Assembly (NCBI GenBank): GCA_002633005.1
Contig: NMRA01000104.1
Location: 494,841 to 558,840 of the forward strand
Origin: Phoronis australis
Taxonomy: Eukaryota > Phoronida > Phoronidae
Length of the DNA stretch: 64,000 nucleotides
Direction of reading: 5' to 3'
Positions 38,855 through 50,317 of the stretch are shown here, piece after piece (the first letter of the stretch is position 1; each line of letters starts with the position of its first letter). The notes below the pieces were generated by a model, which made no database searches, was not told where the DNA came from, and was given only the letters and a program-made list of their open reading frames with translations. The position numbers were made by a program, and so were the translations under genes.

Positions 38855-38860
38855 TTTATT
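38855..38860 (-). terminator. Candidate polyadenylation signal of zdhhc6
   Basis: AATAAA on the - strand about 2 kb past the zdhhc6 stop codon. It would imply a long 3' UTR containing the diverged modules at 39.3-40.2 kb. Nearer signals cannot be excluded. Confidence 0.3.
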
Positions 38861-39318
38861 CAACATGAGCAAAACAAAAAAAAATCGCCTACTTTAATGA
38901 AAACTACATCCCGATGTCTATGTTATATAACAGCACATTCTAAATGTATGTAATACACTGTAGATGAAAATAAATAGGATATTTCAGCACACCCTTGAGA
39001 CTTTGAGTGACGACAGAATTACTAAAAAGATATTATATAAATCTTGGACATATGATGTTAAACAGTTGTTTGATATTGGCATTCAGTCTTAGTTTCAAAA
39101 TTTAAGTGGTTGCCATATAGATGTCCAGAGAAATTGTTTGAACGCTGAAAAATGTATGGGCTGAATCCATAATAGCCAAGACTAAGCTAAGAACGTATCT
39201 ATAATTTAAAAATGGAGTACACAACCAAACAGCACAATATGAAAACTAATTTGTCACCCTCCGAGTGGGATATCCAGAAATCAACACTGTATGCCAAACT
39301 TCAGGAACATCAGTCAAG

Positions 39319-40150
39319 GAACTTGTTGGGTATTGAGGTAAGCACAAAAAATGCCACTATGGGGCACCATAGTAGTTGGAACTGGCAATCAATGACACCC
39401 TGCTCTCCTCAATTGGAAGACACAAGGGAAATTTCATAAGGACCCAACAAACAAACTTGGTAGATATTCAGGTAGATTCGAAGAAAATTCAGATTGCCAG
39501 CAGAGGGTGTAACAGTTGCCTGAAAGTTAATGCTAACGATGTTTCCTTAGTGGGAACACATCTGGCAATAATAGTTCTTCAAGTTGTGGGGCAGATAGCG
39601 AGGCAGATACCAAAAACTGAGAGAACAATAATACAAAATAACCAATAGGATGGGGATAGAAATCGTCTGAAACTGGGCAGGAGACATCCTCTGCTTCATA
39701 CAAAATTATCTTCTAGACTTCATAGATATCCATCATAGAACTTGTTAGATATTGTGGAAGAAGCAAAAAATATATAATTGTCACTAGAGGGCGCCCCAGT
39801 ATTTGGACATGTCTGAAAATCAATACTAATCATGCTCTTCTAGAAAATTTTGTTGAAGATCCATAAAGGAGTTTAGTAGATACTGCGGCAATGGCAATAA
39901 AAATGCTACTAGGACAACGTTTTCAACAACAAGAGCAAATATGCCAACATTCAAAATGATCTTTCAAGTAGTTTAATGAAAATAAAAACCTATCCCTGGC
40001 ACACAACACATTGAATCTGTTTGAAATTGAGGTGTCACAGTCATCTCAATGAAAACGAATTTTGACAAATTTAAAAAATGGTCAAGGAACCTGGTAGATA
40101 CAAACGAAAAAGTAAAAAAATAAATTGTCGAGGATCAGCTGCAGTAATGC
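39319..40150. repeat. Diverged ~60-bp modules in the zdhhc6 3' region
   Basis: About five related blocks start near 39319, 39448, 39738, 39868 and 40084. Each has GGAACTTGTTGG-like or AACTTGGTAGATA-like sequence, then a GAAGAAGCAAAAAAT-like A-rich part, then a CAGCAGAGGG or CTAGAGGGCGCC-like part. Spacing is irregular (130-290 bp). They do not resemble zdhhc6 exons. They lie in the probable 3' UTR or just beyond it. Confidence 0.5.
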
Positions 40151-40862
40151 GCCTGGTCCAAACCTAGTCTTCAGCTGTCATAGGAACACATCTGCCAGAT
40201 CTCATGAAGATCCTGCAGAGGTATAAAAGATACAGCAGTGAACACTGGATGACAGACACCCAGAGATGACGGCAATATGCAAACACGTGTAAACGTGGGC
40301 ATATAACAAAGGCAGTGCATATCTCACCACAACATATATGGGAAATGTAAAATAGTTGTGCTGCTGTTGTTTCAGGCTTTGCATTAGGATTGTCCACACT
40401 CCAACATGACATAACCCAATATGGAGTTGGAAAAAAAGAAGAGGTCATGGTGGTATGACACCCTCACATGAGTAACTGGTACTAGTGACAGGATAAAACA
40501 AGATGGACACCCAATAAGTAAAACCTTGTTTCAAAGAAGAAAATAACCTCAAACAAAATTAAATCCAAAACGATGATAAACAACAAGAATGTGTTAGCGA
40601 ATGGTATGGTAATGTAGTACACTTGTACACAGACATTTGTTTCCAGAGTATGTAATAACTTATAAATAATTTGTCACAAAACAGTGTATGACTGACCGAC
40701 AGCTTTGCCAGCTTCCTGGTATGCATACAAAGGCACACAGACACTGATAAATAAGGACACAGCGTTATGACTGAAAGACTCCTTGTTTGTGCCCCATTCC
40801 CCATCTGTATCAGTGTTCAGCTCCTCCATCCCTTGACCTTTGACCCTTCACCACGTCAATCC

Positions 40863-43800
40863 TCATTTGTCCTTTTTATGTTCTGGTTCTCCAGATGCCT
40901 TACTGTGTGACCATCTTGGGTGGTTCTTATCAAAGATTTCCTTAGCACAATGTCGTGGGAACCAGCCACGGATGCGTTTAATACCTTTCTTCCTGTCAGC
41001 ATCCGCCAACACCTTCTCACCATACAACCAGCGTCTAGGAAAAATTTCAAATTAAAACAGAGACATGTAAACACAAAATTACATGCAATTGTCTTAAGGA
41101 GATAATGCAATGGAGCTGATACCAAGAGTTAAAATCGGGTATATTGATTTCCACTAAATATTGCTCATCTTTAACAAAAAAATGGTAACTGTCAGAAATA
41201 TCTATCACACATCATTCAAAGCAGATTATGACCGAAACGCAAAACTTAAATAAATATTGTAACTGTATATGTGGTAAGTTGTAGGCTAGTTGTCGTAAAG
41301 TATTCGAGCTGATAGCTCACACAGTTCCATGTTTTTGTACTATTAACAAAGTTGTATCCAAAAATATGCAAAACTAATTTACTTAATCACGATCGACTAT
41401 TTAGAAGTCGTCTCTTGGCAAATGAAGCAATGAAAGAGATGAATTTGAGAGAAGACTTCTAAATGAGACTTTCGAATCTCTTATTCAAAGGATTCTAAAT
41501 CTATCAAACGTATTAACAGAATGTTAACAAAAACTAAATCAAACAAAATAATGCTCTACAATGTTTATCATGCCGTAATAAAAAGTTTGACACAAGCTCG
41601 AAAACTGCTCACAAAGTCTACTAAATAGCCCAGCACAAACACTTCAACGGGTCAACCATGGGAAAAGATCTGTCACCTCAAACAACAGGATTAATGTTTT
41701 TAGAGATTGAGGATGTATCATACTCTAGTAGTGCAATATAGAAGGTGGCAGGACCAGTTTTGGATGAAATTGCCAAAGCAGAGTTTAGTACCCTAAGTTT
41801 ACAACAAATGTCTCATCTGTGCTTCAGGAGCACATTGACTTACTTGTTCCAGCGTGTCACCCAGACAATGTCACCAGCAGACAGTGTGATTCTGGGTTCA
41901 TCAGACCATGGAAAGCAGCAACATACACAAACACCATGACTGACAGGTAGCCACGCCCCACTATAAGGTCGCACTATACTGTGCTTTACTGTACGGTCCT
42001 TCTTCTCCTTCTTCTGTTTGATCTGCTCAACCTACAACAGCACAGACAAGGTGATTGCCTTACTTCACACACCTATTTTACTATATGATATGCTACAACA
42101 GTACAGACAAAAAGTACTGACATGTAGCCACGCCCCACTATAAGGTGACGCTCACTATGTTTTACAGTACACTTCTCTCTGTTCACAATGATTTGCTTAA
42201 CTTACAACAACACACCCACAGACACTATGACTGACAGGTAGACACGGCGTACTATATGACCACACTAACTGTACCTAACTCAATACCATTGTGCCTTTTC
42301 TTTGATTTGCTTAACCTGCAGTAACGTGCAGAGAAGGTGACTGACAGGTAATCAAACCTCCACTATGTGACCATACATGGCTACTTTTTCTATGGTTATA
42401 CTAAATTGGCGTTTGTTGTCTTGAATCTGTGCACCATCTGATGGTGTCATTGTTGGTTAATTGGAAAAGGTGCTGCAGTGGTTGACTGTGAGTGAGTGCT
42501 TTGTTGGTGAACCTGAACATTTCAGTGTCAATCAGTCACATCTAAGGCAATGTCAATAGCAAACATGTTGTACTAGCTCTAGACTAACAGATTCATGAGA
42601 CGGATTCAGCAGTTGATTGTGTCAGTGTTTCCCTGTGGACTCGGATGCAACAATGCTCTTTTCCCGTGAGCTAGAATCTGGCAAGTGAGGAATATGGAGC
42701 TAAGTGGGTCCCAACATGAGCTGTGTTTGATCTGTGTACCAATCATGGACAACACATAACCCAACAAAGGATGACCGCGGCACCACATATAGTGACAAAA
42801 TTTAATTTAGTTCTCAGTTATTTCATTACGCCTGTCAAACCTGTTTGACATTTTCCATGTTTAAATGCATCATTATATACTGCAATTTTATTATTCCTCA
42901 GCCGAATTAGTTGAGCGTTCCCATGTGATTTGCTTGACCTACAATAACACATGGTCACTGTGACAGACAGATAGCAACACCCTGTTATATTACTGTATAC
43001 CCCTCTTCCTTACATTTGATATGCTTAACCTACAACAACATAGACAGAATGACTGACAGGTAGCCACGCCAAACAATAAGGCCACACCAACTATACAGTG
43101 CCGTATACTACCAACTGTCTTTTATTTGATTTGCCTTAACCTACAGTTACAACAGTTTGCACTTGAGGTGACTATTTGGATACATCAGCTTACAAAAACT
43201 GTGGATGTCCAGTAAGGCTGTTCAATAAGTTCAACAGTAAGGGCACGTGACTGTTTTACTCTACAGCAATCACGCAACAGCAACGACAATAATCTCCATT
43301 TAAATGTAAACAAAATGGAAAACCTTAATTGAATGTGTATTAGAACTTAAAAATCAATAACTACATATAAACCTCTTGCCAGGGAAACAGTCAAATACAC
43401 CACTGTGATTATTGGCAGTGTTAAGCAACCGAAACGGATATTAAAGACAGACCACAACATTAACGTGCATAGCAGGCTAACAAAGTAACAAAAACAATTC
43501 AATTTTGAATTCTTAAATCTTGGGAAAAATGCGAAAGTACAGATTGATATCAAAGACTGTTTTAACAATGCCAGAGGTACAAGATAGCAAACAATAGATT
43601 GAACACAGTGCCAGCACCTTTAGTAAATGTTTAGCTTTCACAATGGATAGCATAAAGGCCTAGAAAATGGAAAAGATAACAGTATAAGTCATCAAACCAC
43701 GCATGGTGTACTGTAGCCTCCTGAATACTCAAAATGTTTGATTTTTACTACTCTCTAACATTGAAAGGCATGTTTAACAGTATACTACAAATAGCGTTTT

Positions 43801-46800
43801 TAAAATTTTTGTAATCAGGGATACAACATAGAAACTTTTGTTGTTTGGCCATAACAGTAACACACAACACATAACATGACTAACGTCAAGTGTTGAACAA
43901 AGACTTGCACGCAATATCAATTTCTGAATAAAAACTTTAATGCCTCAAGTCATATCACGACGAATCAAAAGAAAATAAGCATAAGCTAAATACAATACAT
44001 GGAATCAAATGAACTGACAAGAATATTAAGTAAATAGAATGTTCTGATGGAGAACTTACAGCAAGTGTGTATTGACAACAGTGTCCAGATGGAGTACTTA
44101 ACACTGAATGTGTACTGACAACAGTGTTCAGATGGAGTACTTAACACTGAATGTGTACTGACAACAGTGTCCAGATGGAGTACTTAACACTGAATGTGTA
44201 CTGACAACAGTGTCCAGATGGAGTACTTAACACTGAATGTGTACTGACAACAGTGTCCAGATGGAGTACTTAACACTGAATGTGTACTGACTACAGTGTA
44301 GTGATGGAGTACTTACACTGAACATGTATTGACAACAGTGTAGTGATGGAGTACTTATGGTGAGTGTGTATTGACTACAGTGTAGTGGTGGAGTACTTAC
44401 AGTGAGTGTGTTTTGACTACAGTGTAGTGGTGGAGTACTTACAGTGAGTGTGTTTTGACTACAGTGTAGTGATAGAGTACTTACACTGAGTGTGTATTGA
44501 CTACGGTGAAATGACAGAATACTTACACTGACTGTGTATTGAGTAGTGTCATGATGCGGTACTTAAGTTTAGTGACAGAGTACTTACAGTGAGTATCTAC
44601 TGACAAGAGTGTAGTAATGGAGTGCTTACATTGAATGTGTTCAAACTACAGTGCAGTGGAGTACTTACAATGAGTGTCTACTGACAACAGTGTAGTGATG
44701 GAGTGATTACACTGAATGTGTTCATACTATAGTGTAGTGATGGAGTACTTACAGTGAGTGTATACTGATTACATCCCTCCTTCACCTCCCACACTATGCC
44801 ATTAGACCTTGGAATGCCAGACCAGGTGAAGACCTCCTTCAGGTTACGCCACCAGCCCAAATGATACGGAAAAATGAAGTCAACATCTTCTTCCCCTTCT
44901 AACAGCTCTCGGTACTCAGCCTGCCAATACATGTGATTAGTATAACCCAATACATTTGACTGGTATGAGCCAATACACTTGACTGGTATGAGCCAATACA
45001 TTTGACTGATATGACCCAATACATTTGACTGGTATGAGCCAATACACTTGACTGGTATGAGCCAATACATTTGACTGATATGACCCAATACATTTGACTG
45101 GTATGAGCCAATACACTTGACTGGTATGAGCCAATACATTTGACTGATATGACCCAATACATTTGACTGGTATGAGCCAATACACTTGACTGGTATGAGC
45201 CAATACATTTGACTGATATGACCCAATACATTTGACTGGTATGAGCCAATACACTTGACTGGTATGAGCCAATACATTTGACTGATATGACCCAATACAT
45301 TTGACTGGTATGAGCCAATACACTTGACTGGTATGAGCCAATACATTTGACTGATATGACCCAATACATTTGACTGGTATGAGCCAATACACTTGACTGG
45401 TATGAGCCAATACATTTGACTGATATGACCCAATACATTTGACTGGTATGAGCCAATACACTTGACTGGTATGAGCCAATACATTTGACTGATATGACCC
45501 AATACATTTGACTGGTATGAGCCAATACACTTGACTGGTATGAGCCAATACATTTGACTGATATGACCCAATACATTTGACTGGTATGAGCCAATACACT
45601 TGACTGGTATGAGCCAATACATTTGACTGATATGACCCAATACATTTGACTGGTATGAGCCAATACACTTGACTGGTATGAGCCAATACATTTGACTGAT
45701 ATGAGCCAATACATTTGACTGGTATGAGCCAATACACTTGACTGGTATGAGCCAATACATTTGACTGATATGAGCCAATACACTTGACTGGTATGAGCCA
45801 ATACATTTGACTGATATGAGCCAATACACTTGACTGGTATGAGCCAATACACTTGACTGGTATGAGCCAATACATTTGACTGGTATGAGCCAATACACTT
45901 GACTGGTATGAGCCAATACATTTGACTGATATGAGCCAATACATTTGACTGGTATGAGCCAATACATTTGACTGATATGAGCCAATACATTTGACTGGTA
46001 TGAGCCAATACACTTGACTGGTATGAGCCAATACACTTGACTGATATGAGCCAATACATTTGACTGGTATGAGCCAATACACTTGACTGATATGAGCCAA
46101 TACATTTGACTGGTATGAGCCAATACACTTGACTGATATGAGCCAATACGTTTGACTGATATGAGCCAATATATTTGACTGGTATGAGCCAATACACTTG
46201 ACTGGTATGAGCCGAGACATTCTACTATTATGACCCAATACATTCAACTGGTATGAGCCAATACATTCAGGACTAAGAGTCAATATGAAACTGGTAAGCA
46301 GGATGGCTCAGTCCATAATCAATGGGACAAAAATAATATGCATGCAAAAATATACAAGGAAAATAATCAGAGATTACTTTCAAACTGGTATTTGTACCTT
46401 ATCTTTGATCCATGTTTCTATGCCAGTCTCATTTATCATAATAGTTTTGATCTGAAAATAAAACAGAATAATAGCAATACTGTGGCAAACATTTAATATT
46501 AGAGGCAATATCAACTTGAAATTAATTTCATTTGAACAAACAGAAAACGTGAATTGTAAAAGTTAATGAAATACTTTAGAAAGAATGAACAGGTAAATGC
46601 TTGCATCTAACGAAATTCCAGCATAATGACACAAGACATGGACAGCACAGCACTGAAAAAAGTGCCCCCCTATGGTTCACCGCCCATAGACCATGGGCAG
46701 TGCAGCCCAGAAAAAAGTTGGTGGCCTATAGCCCCCAACCCCCTATGGTCACCGCCCAAGTAAGAGCAGGTATTTCATTTCGTGAATATAAAGATACATA

Positions 46801-48562
46801 CTTGTATAAAAAATAGAATTCCTACAGCAACAGTCACACCTAGAGCCAAACCAACGGCAAAGAAGCAACATATAAGACCTTTCAGCGAAAGCACTATCAT
46901 TGGCTTATCATACATCTCATTTATAAGGTAATGACCCTGCAAGAAATAACCAAAGAAAACAATTACCAAATGCCTTCCAGAACAAACAGACATCAAAAAC
47001 AAAATGTTGCTGAGCTGCAGCCATAAAAGACTATCAACCTTGCTTTGGGGATACTCTATAAATTACACTATTTGTACAGTTGATTTGTTGATTGAATTTT
47101 ATTTTGCCATAATTATGGACATAGAGACAAAAGGAAAGAACTATTTAAGACAAAAATTCACAAAATTAGTACAGACAAAAAACATGGCTAGGATTACACT
47201 AGCTCATTTTCACTGTGGCCTAAAAACTTTACTAAGACTTTACAGGTTATCTTTGAAAGATGTGCAGACTACAGTTGTAAGGAACATTCAACTTAAACGA
47301 ATCAGAGACTTTTAAACATTATCCCAGTCAAAGATAAAGTAGATCAAATACTAACAATGACAAATGTAGACTAATGTAATATGGTATAAAGCAACTTACC
47401 CTCCAAATAGTGTGGTATAAAGACATAACTAGAATGACAATGGCATGCATACAGCCAATAGGAGCAAAGAAGAGAAAGTAGGTAAACTTGGCATGGTTCA
47501 GGTGCCCAACGCAGGTGTTGATCCATGGACAGTGGTGGTCCATCTTCATCACACACCTACAAGTACAAACAGCTTGATAGTTAGCAATTTCTTCATGCAA
47601 ACTGTAGTCCATTATTTACTATTTTCTTCCTACTCACAATGTTCACAGTGCCCGAGTCGAAAGTGTCAAATAAATGTAACAAGAGAGCAGAATAATTTGT
47701 TAAGAAGTAGCAAAGCCAGTCACCTTTTGCACTTTCGACAGTGATGCGCTCGAGGAGCCTTGTAGCCTTCACACATGCGACAGTATTGCAGGTATTGAAT
47801 GTCTTCCATTTTGGGCTTCAAATGAAAATGTGACAAATCAAGTACTAACTTACTATTCATACACAATTCTAGGGTACAAAAACTAAGTTTCGTTTAAATT
47901 ATATCCAAGACAGTTTACAAAATATGTTAGATTAGCTTTTGAATGTAGAACTGTCTCCCTGCATCCTTCATGTACTCCTTAGTTGCTGGGAATAACATCA
48001 AATGTGACTAATAAAACCAACTAGGTTGGGTAATTGTAAAATGTACTACCGGTAGTCAATAAATCAATATAATATCACTACAGTCAGTTTTTGTAACATT
48101 CAAGCTCAGTAACAATAACTATAAAATAAGGCCAGATACAAAAAGATACATATCAGAACCCTTTTAGGATGTCGAGGCACTAGAACACATTCCTAACATA
48201 ATTAATTACTTTCAGTTTTAGTCACTTTTTAGTATTTGATAAGATAATCAATATAAAATGTGAATTCATACCGGTTCCCAGCCAAGAAACACAAAACCTG
48301 GTCCGACCAGCATAGCCATGACATGGTTATAGAGGACCAAGAAGACCCACATACAGAAGACAAGCAAATTAATAAGTCCTCCCCATGTAGAGATGGGCCA
48401 GTACATGAGGGTACACATCAGTGTACAAGAGGAGATCCAGAAGATTACACCTTGTGCTAACAGGGGGCCCCAGTGTAGAATGCGCCAAACACCTCCCTTG
48501 CTAGAACTAGTCAATAATGACTGGTCCTTAGAAGCACTTGTCACTTGTCCATTGGCAGACAT
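40863..48562 (-). CDS. zdhhc6: Palmitoyltransferase ZDHHC6 (DHHC-SH3, ER)
   Basis: Eight coding exons, all phase-consistent: 48272-48562, 47724-47815, 47400-47556, 46802-46936, 46398-46451, 44753-44920, 41844-42031 and 40863-41034, giving 418 residues (human protein about 413). It is an S-acyltransferase that moves palmitate to cysteines of ER client proteins. Two N-terminal TM spans (exon 1, [13 protein letters not shown]-like start) precede the cysteine-rich domain [18 protein letters not shown] and the catalytic DHHC in [16 protein letters not shown]. Two more spans follow (exons 3-4). The variant SH3 domain is in exons 7-8 ([15 protein letters not shown] to GWFPRHC). The C-terminus is KKDK, a dilysine ER-retrieval signal as in the vertebrate protein (KKNR). 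Residues near SH3 position 1 carry a CVCCC cluster where vertebrates have regulatory palmitoylated cysteines. Exon 1 begins 32 bases after an acceptor, so a 5' UTR exon lies upstream. Introns 5 and 6 carry repeats made from the splice junctions. Confidence 0.95.
42115..43150 (-). repeat. Decayed partial copies of zdhhc6 exon 7 with its acceptor
   Basis: At least five copies of the intron 6/exon 7 junction lie in intron 6: about 42115-42217, 42227-42325, 42920-42947, 42957-43038 and 43049-43147. There is also a stub near 42337-42375. On the - strand each begins TTGTAGGTTAAGCAAATCA-like sequence, matching the true acceptor and coding start (TTGTAG then GTTGAGCAGATCAAA). The fuller copies end in GGCGTGGCTACCTGTCAGTC, matching exon 7 coding sequence about 75-100 bases in. 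Stops and indels interrupt the frames. They are pseudo-exons; several keep a usable AG. Confidence 0.8.
44041..44775 (-). repeat. 42-43-bp array copying the zdhhc6 exon 6 end and splice donor
   Basis: About 17 units lie immediately downstream (- strand) of exon 6 and run into it. In - orientation each unit contains an ACTCACT-like exon end, GTAAGTACTCC as intron start, then CACTACACTGTAGTC-like sequence. The genuine boundary (ACTCACT then GTAAGT at 44752) is the terminal member. Some nine units keep GTAAGT or GTAAGC. Five at the far end carry a one-base insertion (GTTAAGT) and are 43 bp long; one has ATAAGT. Confidence 0.9.
44923..46275 (-). repeat. 23-bp minisatellite with 69-bp higher-order unit filling zdhhc6 intron 5
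   Basis: About 58 units of CAATACATTTGACTGGTATG plus AGC (+ strand). From about 44990 to 45700 three variants alternate regularly (GATATGACC, GGTATGAGC after TTT, GGTATGAGC after CTT), giving about ten copies of a 69-bp unit. Beyond 45700 the order is irregular. On the - strand the last, diverged unit ends in TATTGGCAG, which is the exon 6 acceptor itself (44921), with TACTAAT as a possible branch point 16 bases earlier. The three long open frames across it are by-products: the unit has no stop in any - frame. Confidence 0.95.
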
Positions 48563-49159
48563 GTTGGACTGTCACATAATCTTGGGACCACTCTAGAATG
48601 GAAAGTAAATTTTGTTTCATTATATAACCTTATACTGTCTGCCTTGAGACTTGAAAACTTGCAATTCTGCTTGTATTTCAACAGACAGGATAGCATTAGC
48701 TGATTAGTTCCTAGACACTGTACAACTTATCCAAGAACTTTAAATATGCCACATTGTTGCATAGGCGGCCTGAACAATGTACAACAACTGAGACCAAACA
48801 TGTAAGCTTAAAAAATTAGACAATGGCGCATATACAACGTCACAAGGGCACTACAGTTTTCAAGACACTTTGTGAAATTCATTCCCCCAATTGGGATAAT
48901 ACCTCCATATCTGGAGAAAATTTTTCTCCCAACTGAGAAAATTCACATGATCAGGGATAATTCTTTGAGAAATTGGCTCTCAGCTGTTGAAGTCTTTAAC
49001 TCTTCCCAGCGCAAACAAATTCTCCCATGCTCAAACTTTTTTCGAACAGTCTTTCGTTCAGTTGCCCAAGTCACATCCCTGGCGAGAGCTGTGTTAAAAT
49101 GGCAAGTTGCCGATTTGGGAATATGGAGCCATTAGAGCAGAGGGCCTATGGCTATGCTA

Positions 49160-49400
49160 TGCCTGGACCCTGACTTTTCGTTCTTTACTTAGTCCTGGGG
49201 CCATTTGAGACGGTGGTAGTGCATGAATAGAAATTAAACGTAAAGTTACGACACGGTTCACATTAAATTGGGCAATTAAGCAATTTTGATATTCAGTAAC
49301 ACAAACACACGATAAGCACCACAGCAACTCACAAACTAGTCGGTAATCCAACACTCTCAAACAATCTCTCAGATGTCCTTTACCGGAAGCGGAAACAGCA
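49160..49400. promoter_or_regulatory. Candidate bidirectional promoter of zdhhc6 and anapc16
   Basis: The two genes diverge from here. ACCGGAAGCGGAAA at 49382-49395 contains the CCGGAAG core bound by ETS/GABP factors, common in TATA-less housekeeping promoters. No transcription start can be read from the sequence. Confidence 0.4.
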
Positions 49401-49575
49401 GCGCGGAGAAAACAAATTCGACTGTGATGTTGCCTGTTGCGTGTTAGAGTGTTGAAAGGGTCTTCGTCTGAACTGGTACCACATCCCTGTCGTTATTTTT
49501 CGTATTTTTTTCGTATCAAATCTCAAGATTACGTTGACAGTTCCAGAATATAGCGTCCGTGATTTTGAGAACCAG
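49400..49575 (+). other. Candidate 5' UTR first exon of anapc16
   Basis: A good donor (GAACCAG then GTAACC) ends the segment at 49575. It is the only strong + strand donor between the divergent promoter and the first coding exon at 50318. The start at 49400 is approximate. No in-frame ATG precedes it, so it would be untranslated. Confidence 0.35.
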
Positions 49576-50317
49576 GTAACCATCTGCCGCTCTGGTCCAG
49601 GGCATATCACTGGCACGTCCTAGCCTAGGTACGGTTTTCTGGTTTCTGTTGATTCAAACGGTTACCAAATTACCCCTAGTATGGCTGGCCCCACGAGAGC
49701 GGTGTGCCCTTAAGTGTATGTGAAACCGTCTCTCTAAAGTCTAAATTAGGCAATTCGACCAGTAAGAGGCAATTGCAGTGAATTACACTTATACATTTTG
49801 AGTTATAAGTGGAAAGTCACCTTGGGCTTGTTCTTAGTTTTGAGGCTTTGAGCCAGAAACCTCACAATCTCTCTTCAAGGCCAGGTGTCTGGCTTCATGG
49901 CCAAATAAGAATTGTTTGCATTGTGAACAATCGGTCAACTTGCTGACCCACTCTCGGAAGCACTGTTTTGAGTAGGTGGCAGGGCCTTATAGATGTTTTA
50001 GTTTGTAACAGAAAACTAATAGTCGGAAAGGTGGGTCCCTAATATAATATTGATTTGATAACCAATTAGTATCTCTGAATAACAGTCATGGGAGTAACTG
50101 GTTCCCAAATCAGGGACCCATGTATCTGACTCAGTAGTAACCTATCACTGTAAGATACGTAACTGTTATGAAACAGAGTTTTTGAGACTGCAACACCTGT
50201 GTATTTTGTTTTTTTTTTGTTTTTTAGTCAGCTAAACAACTTAAAATGCAGATATAGCCATTATAAAATGCAGATATAACCATTATATTTTTTGTTCTTT
50301 TCCTGAAGAAGAAACAG

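Noticed and set aside
40164-40448. 94-codon open frame in the zdhhc6 3' region
   Set aside because: Cys-rich by composition only, and it overlaps the repeated modules. No splice or start context.
44678-46283. Three long overlapping open frames (448-521 codons) encoding a 23-residue repeat peptide
   Set aside because: They are the same 23-bp repeat read in three frames. The unit lacks stops in the - orientation, and the period shift cycles the frame. They lie in intron 5 of zdhhc6, and retention of that intron meets a stop within six codons of exon 5.
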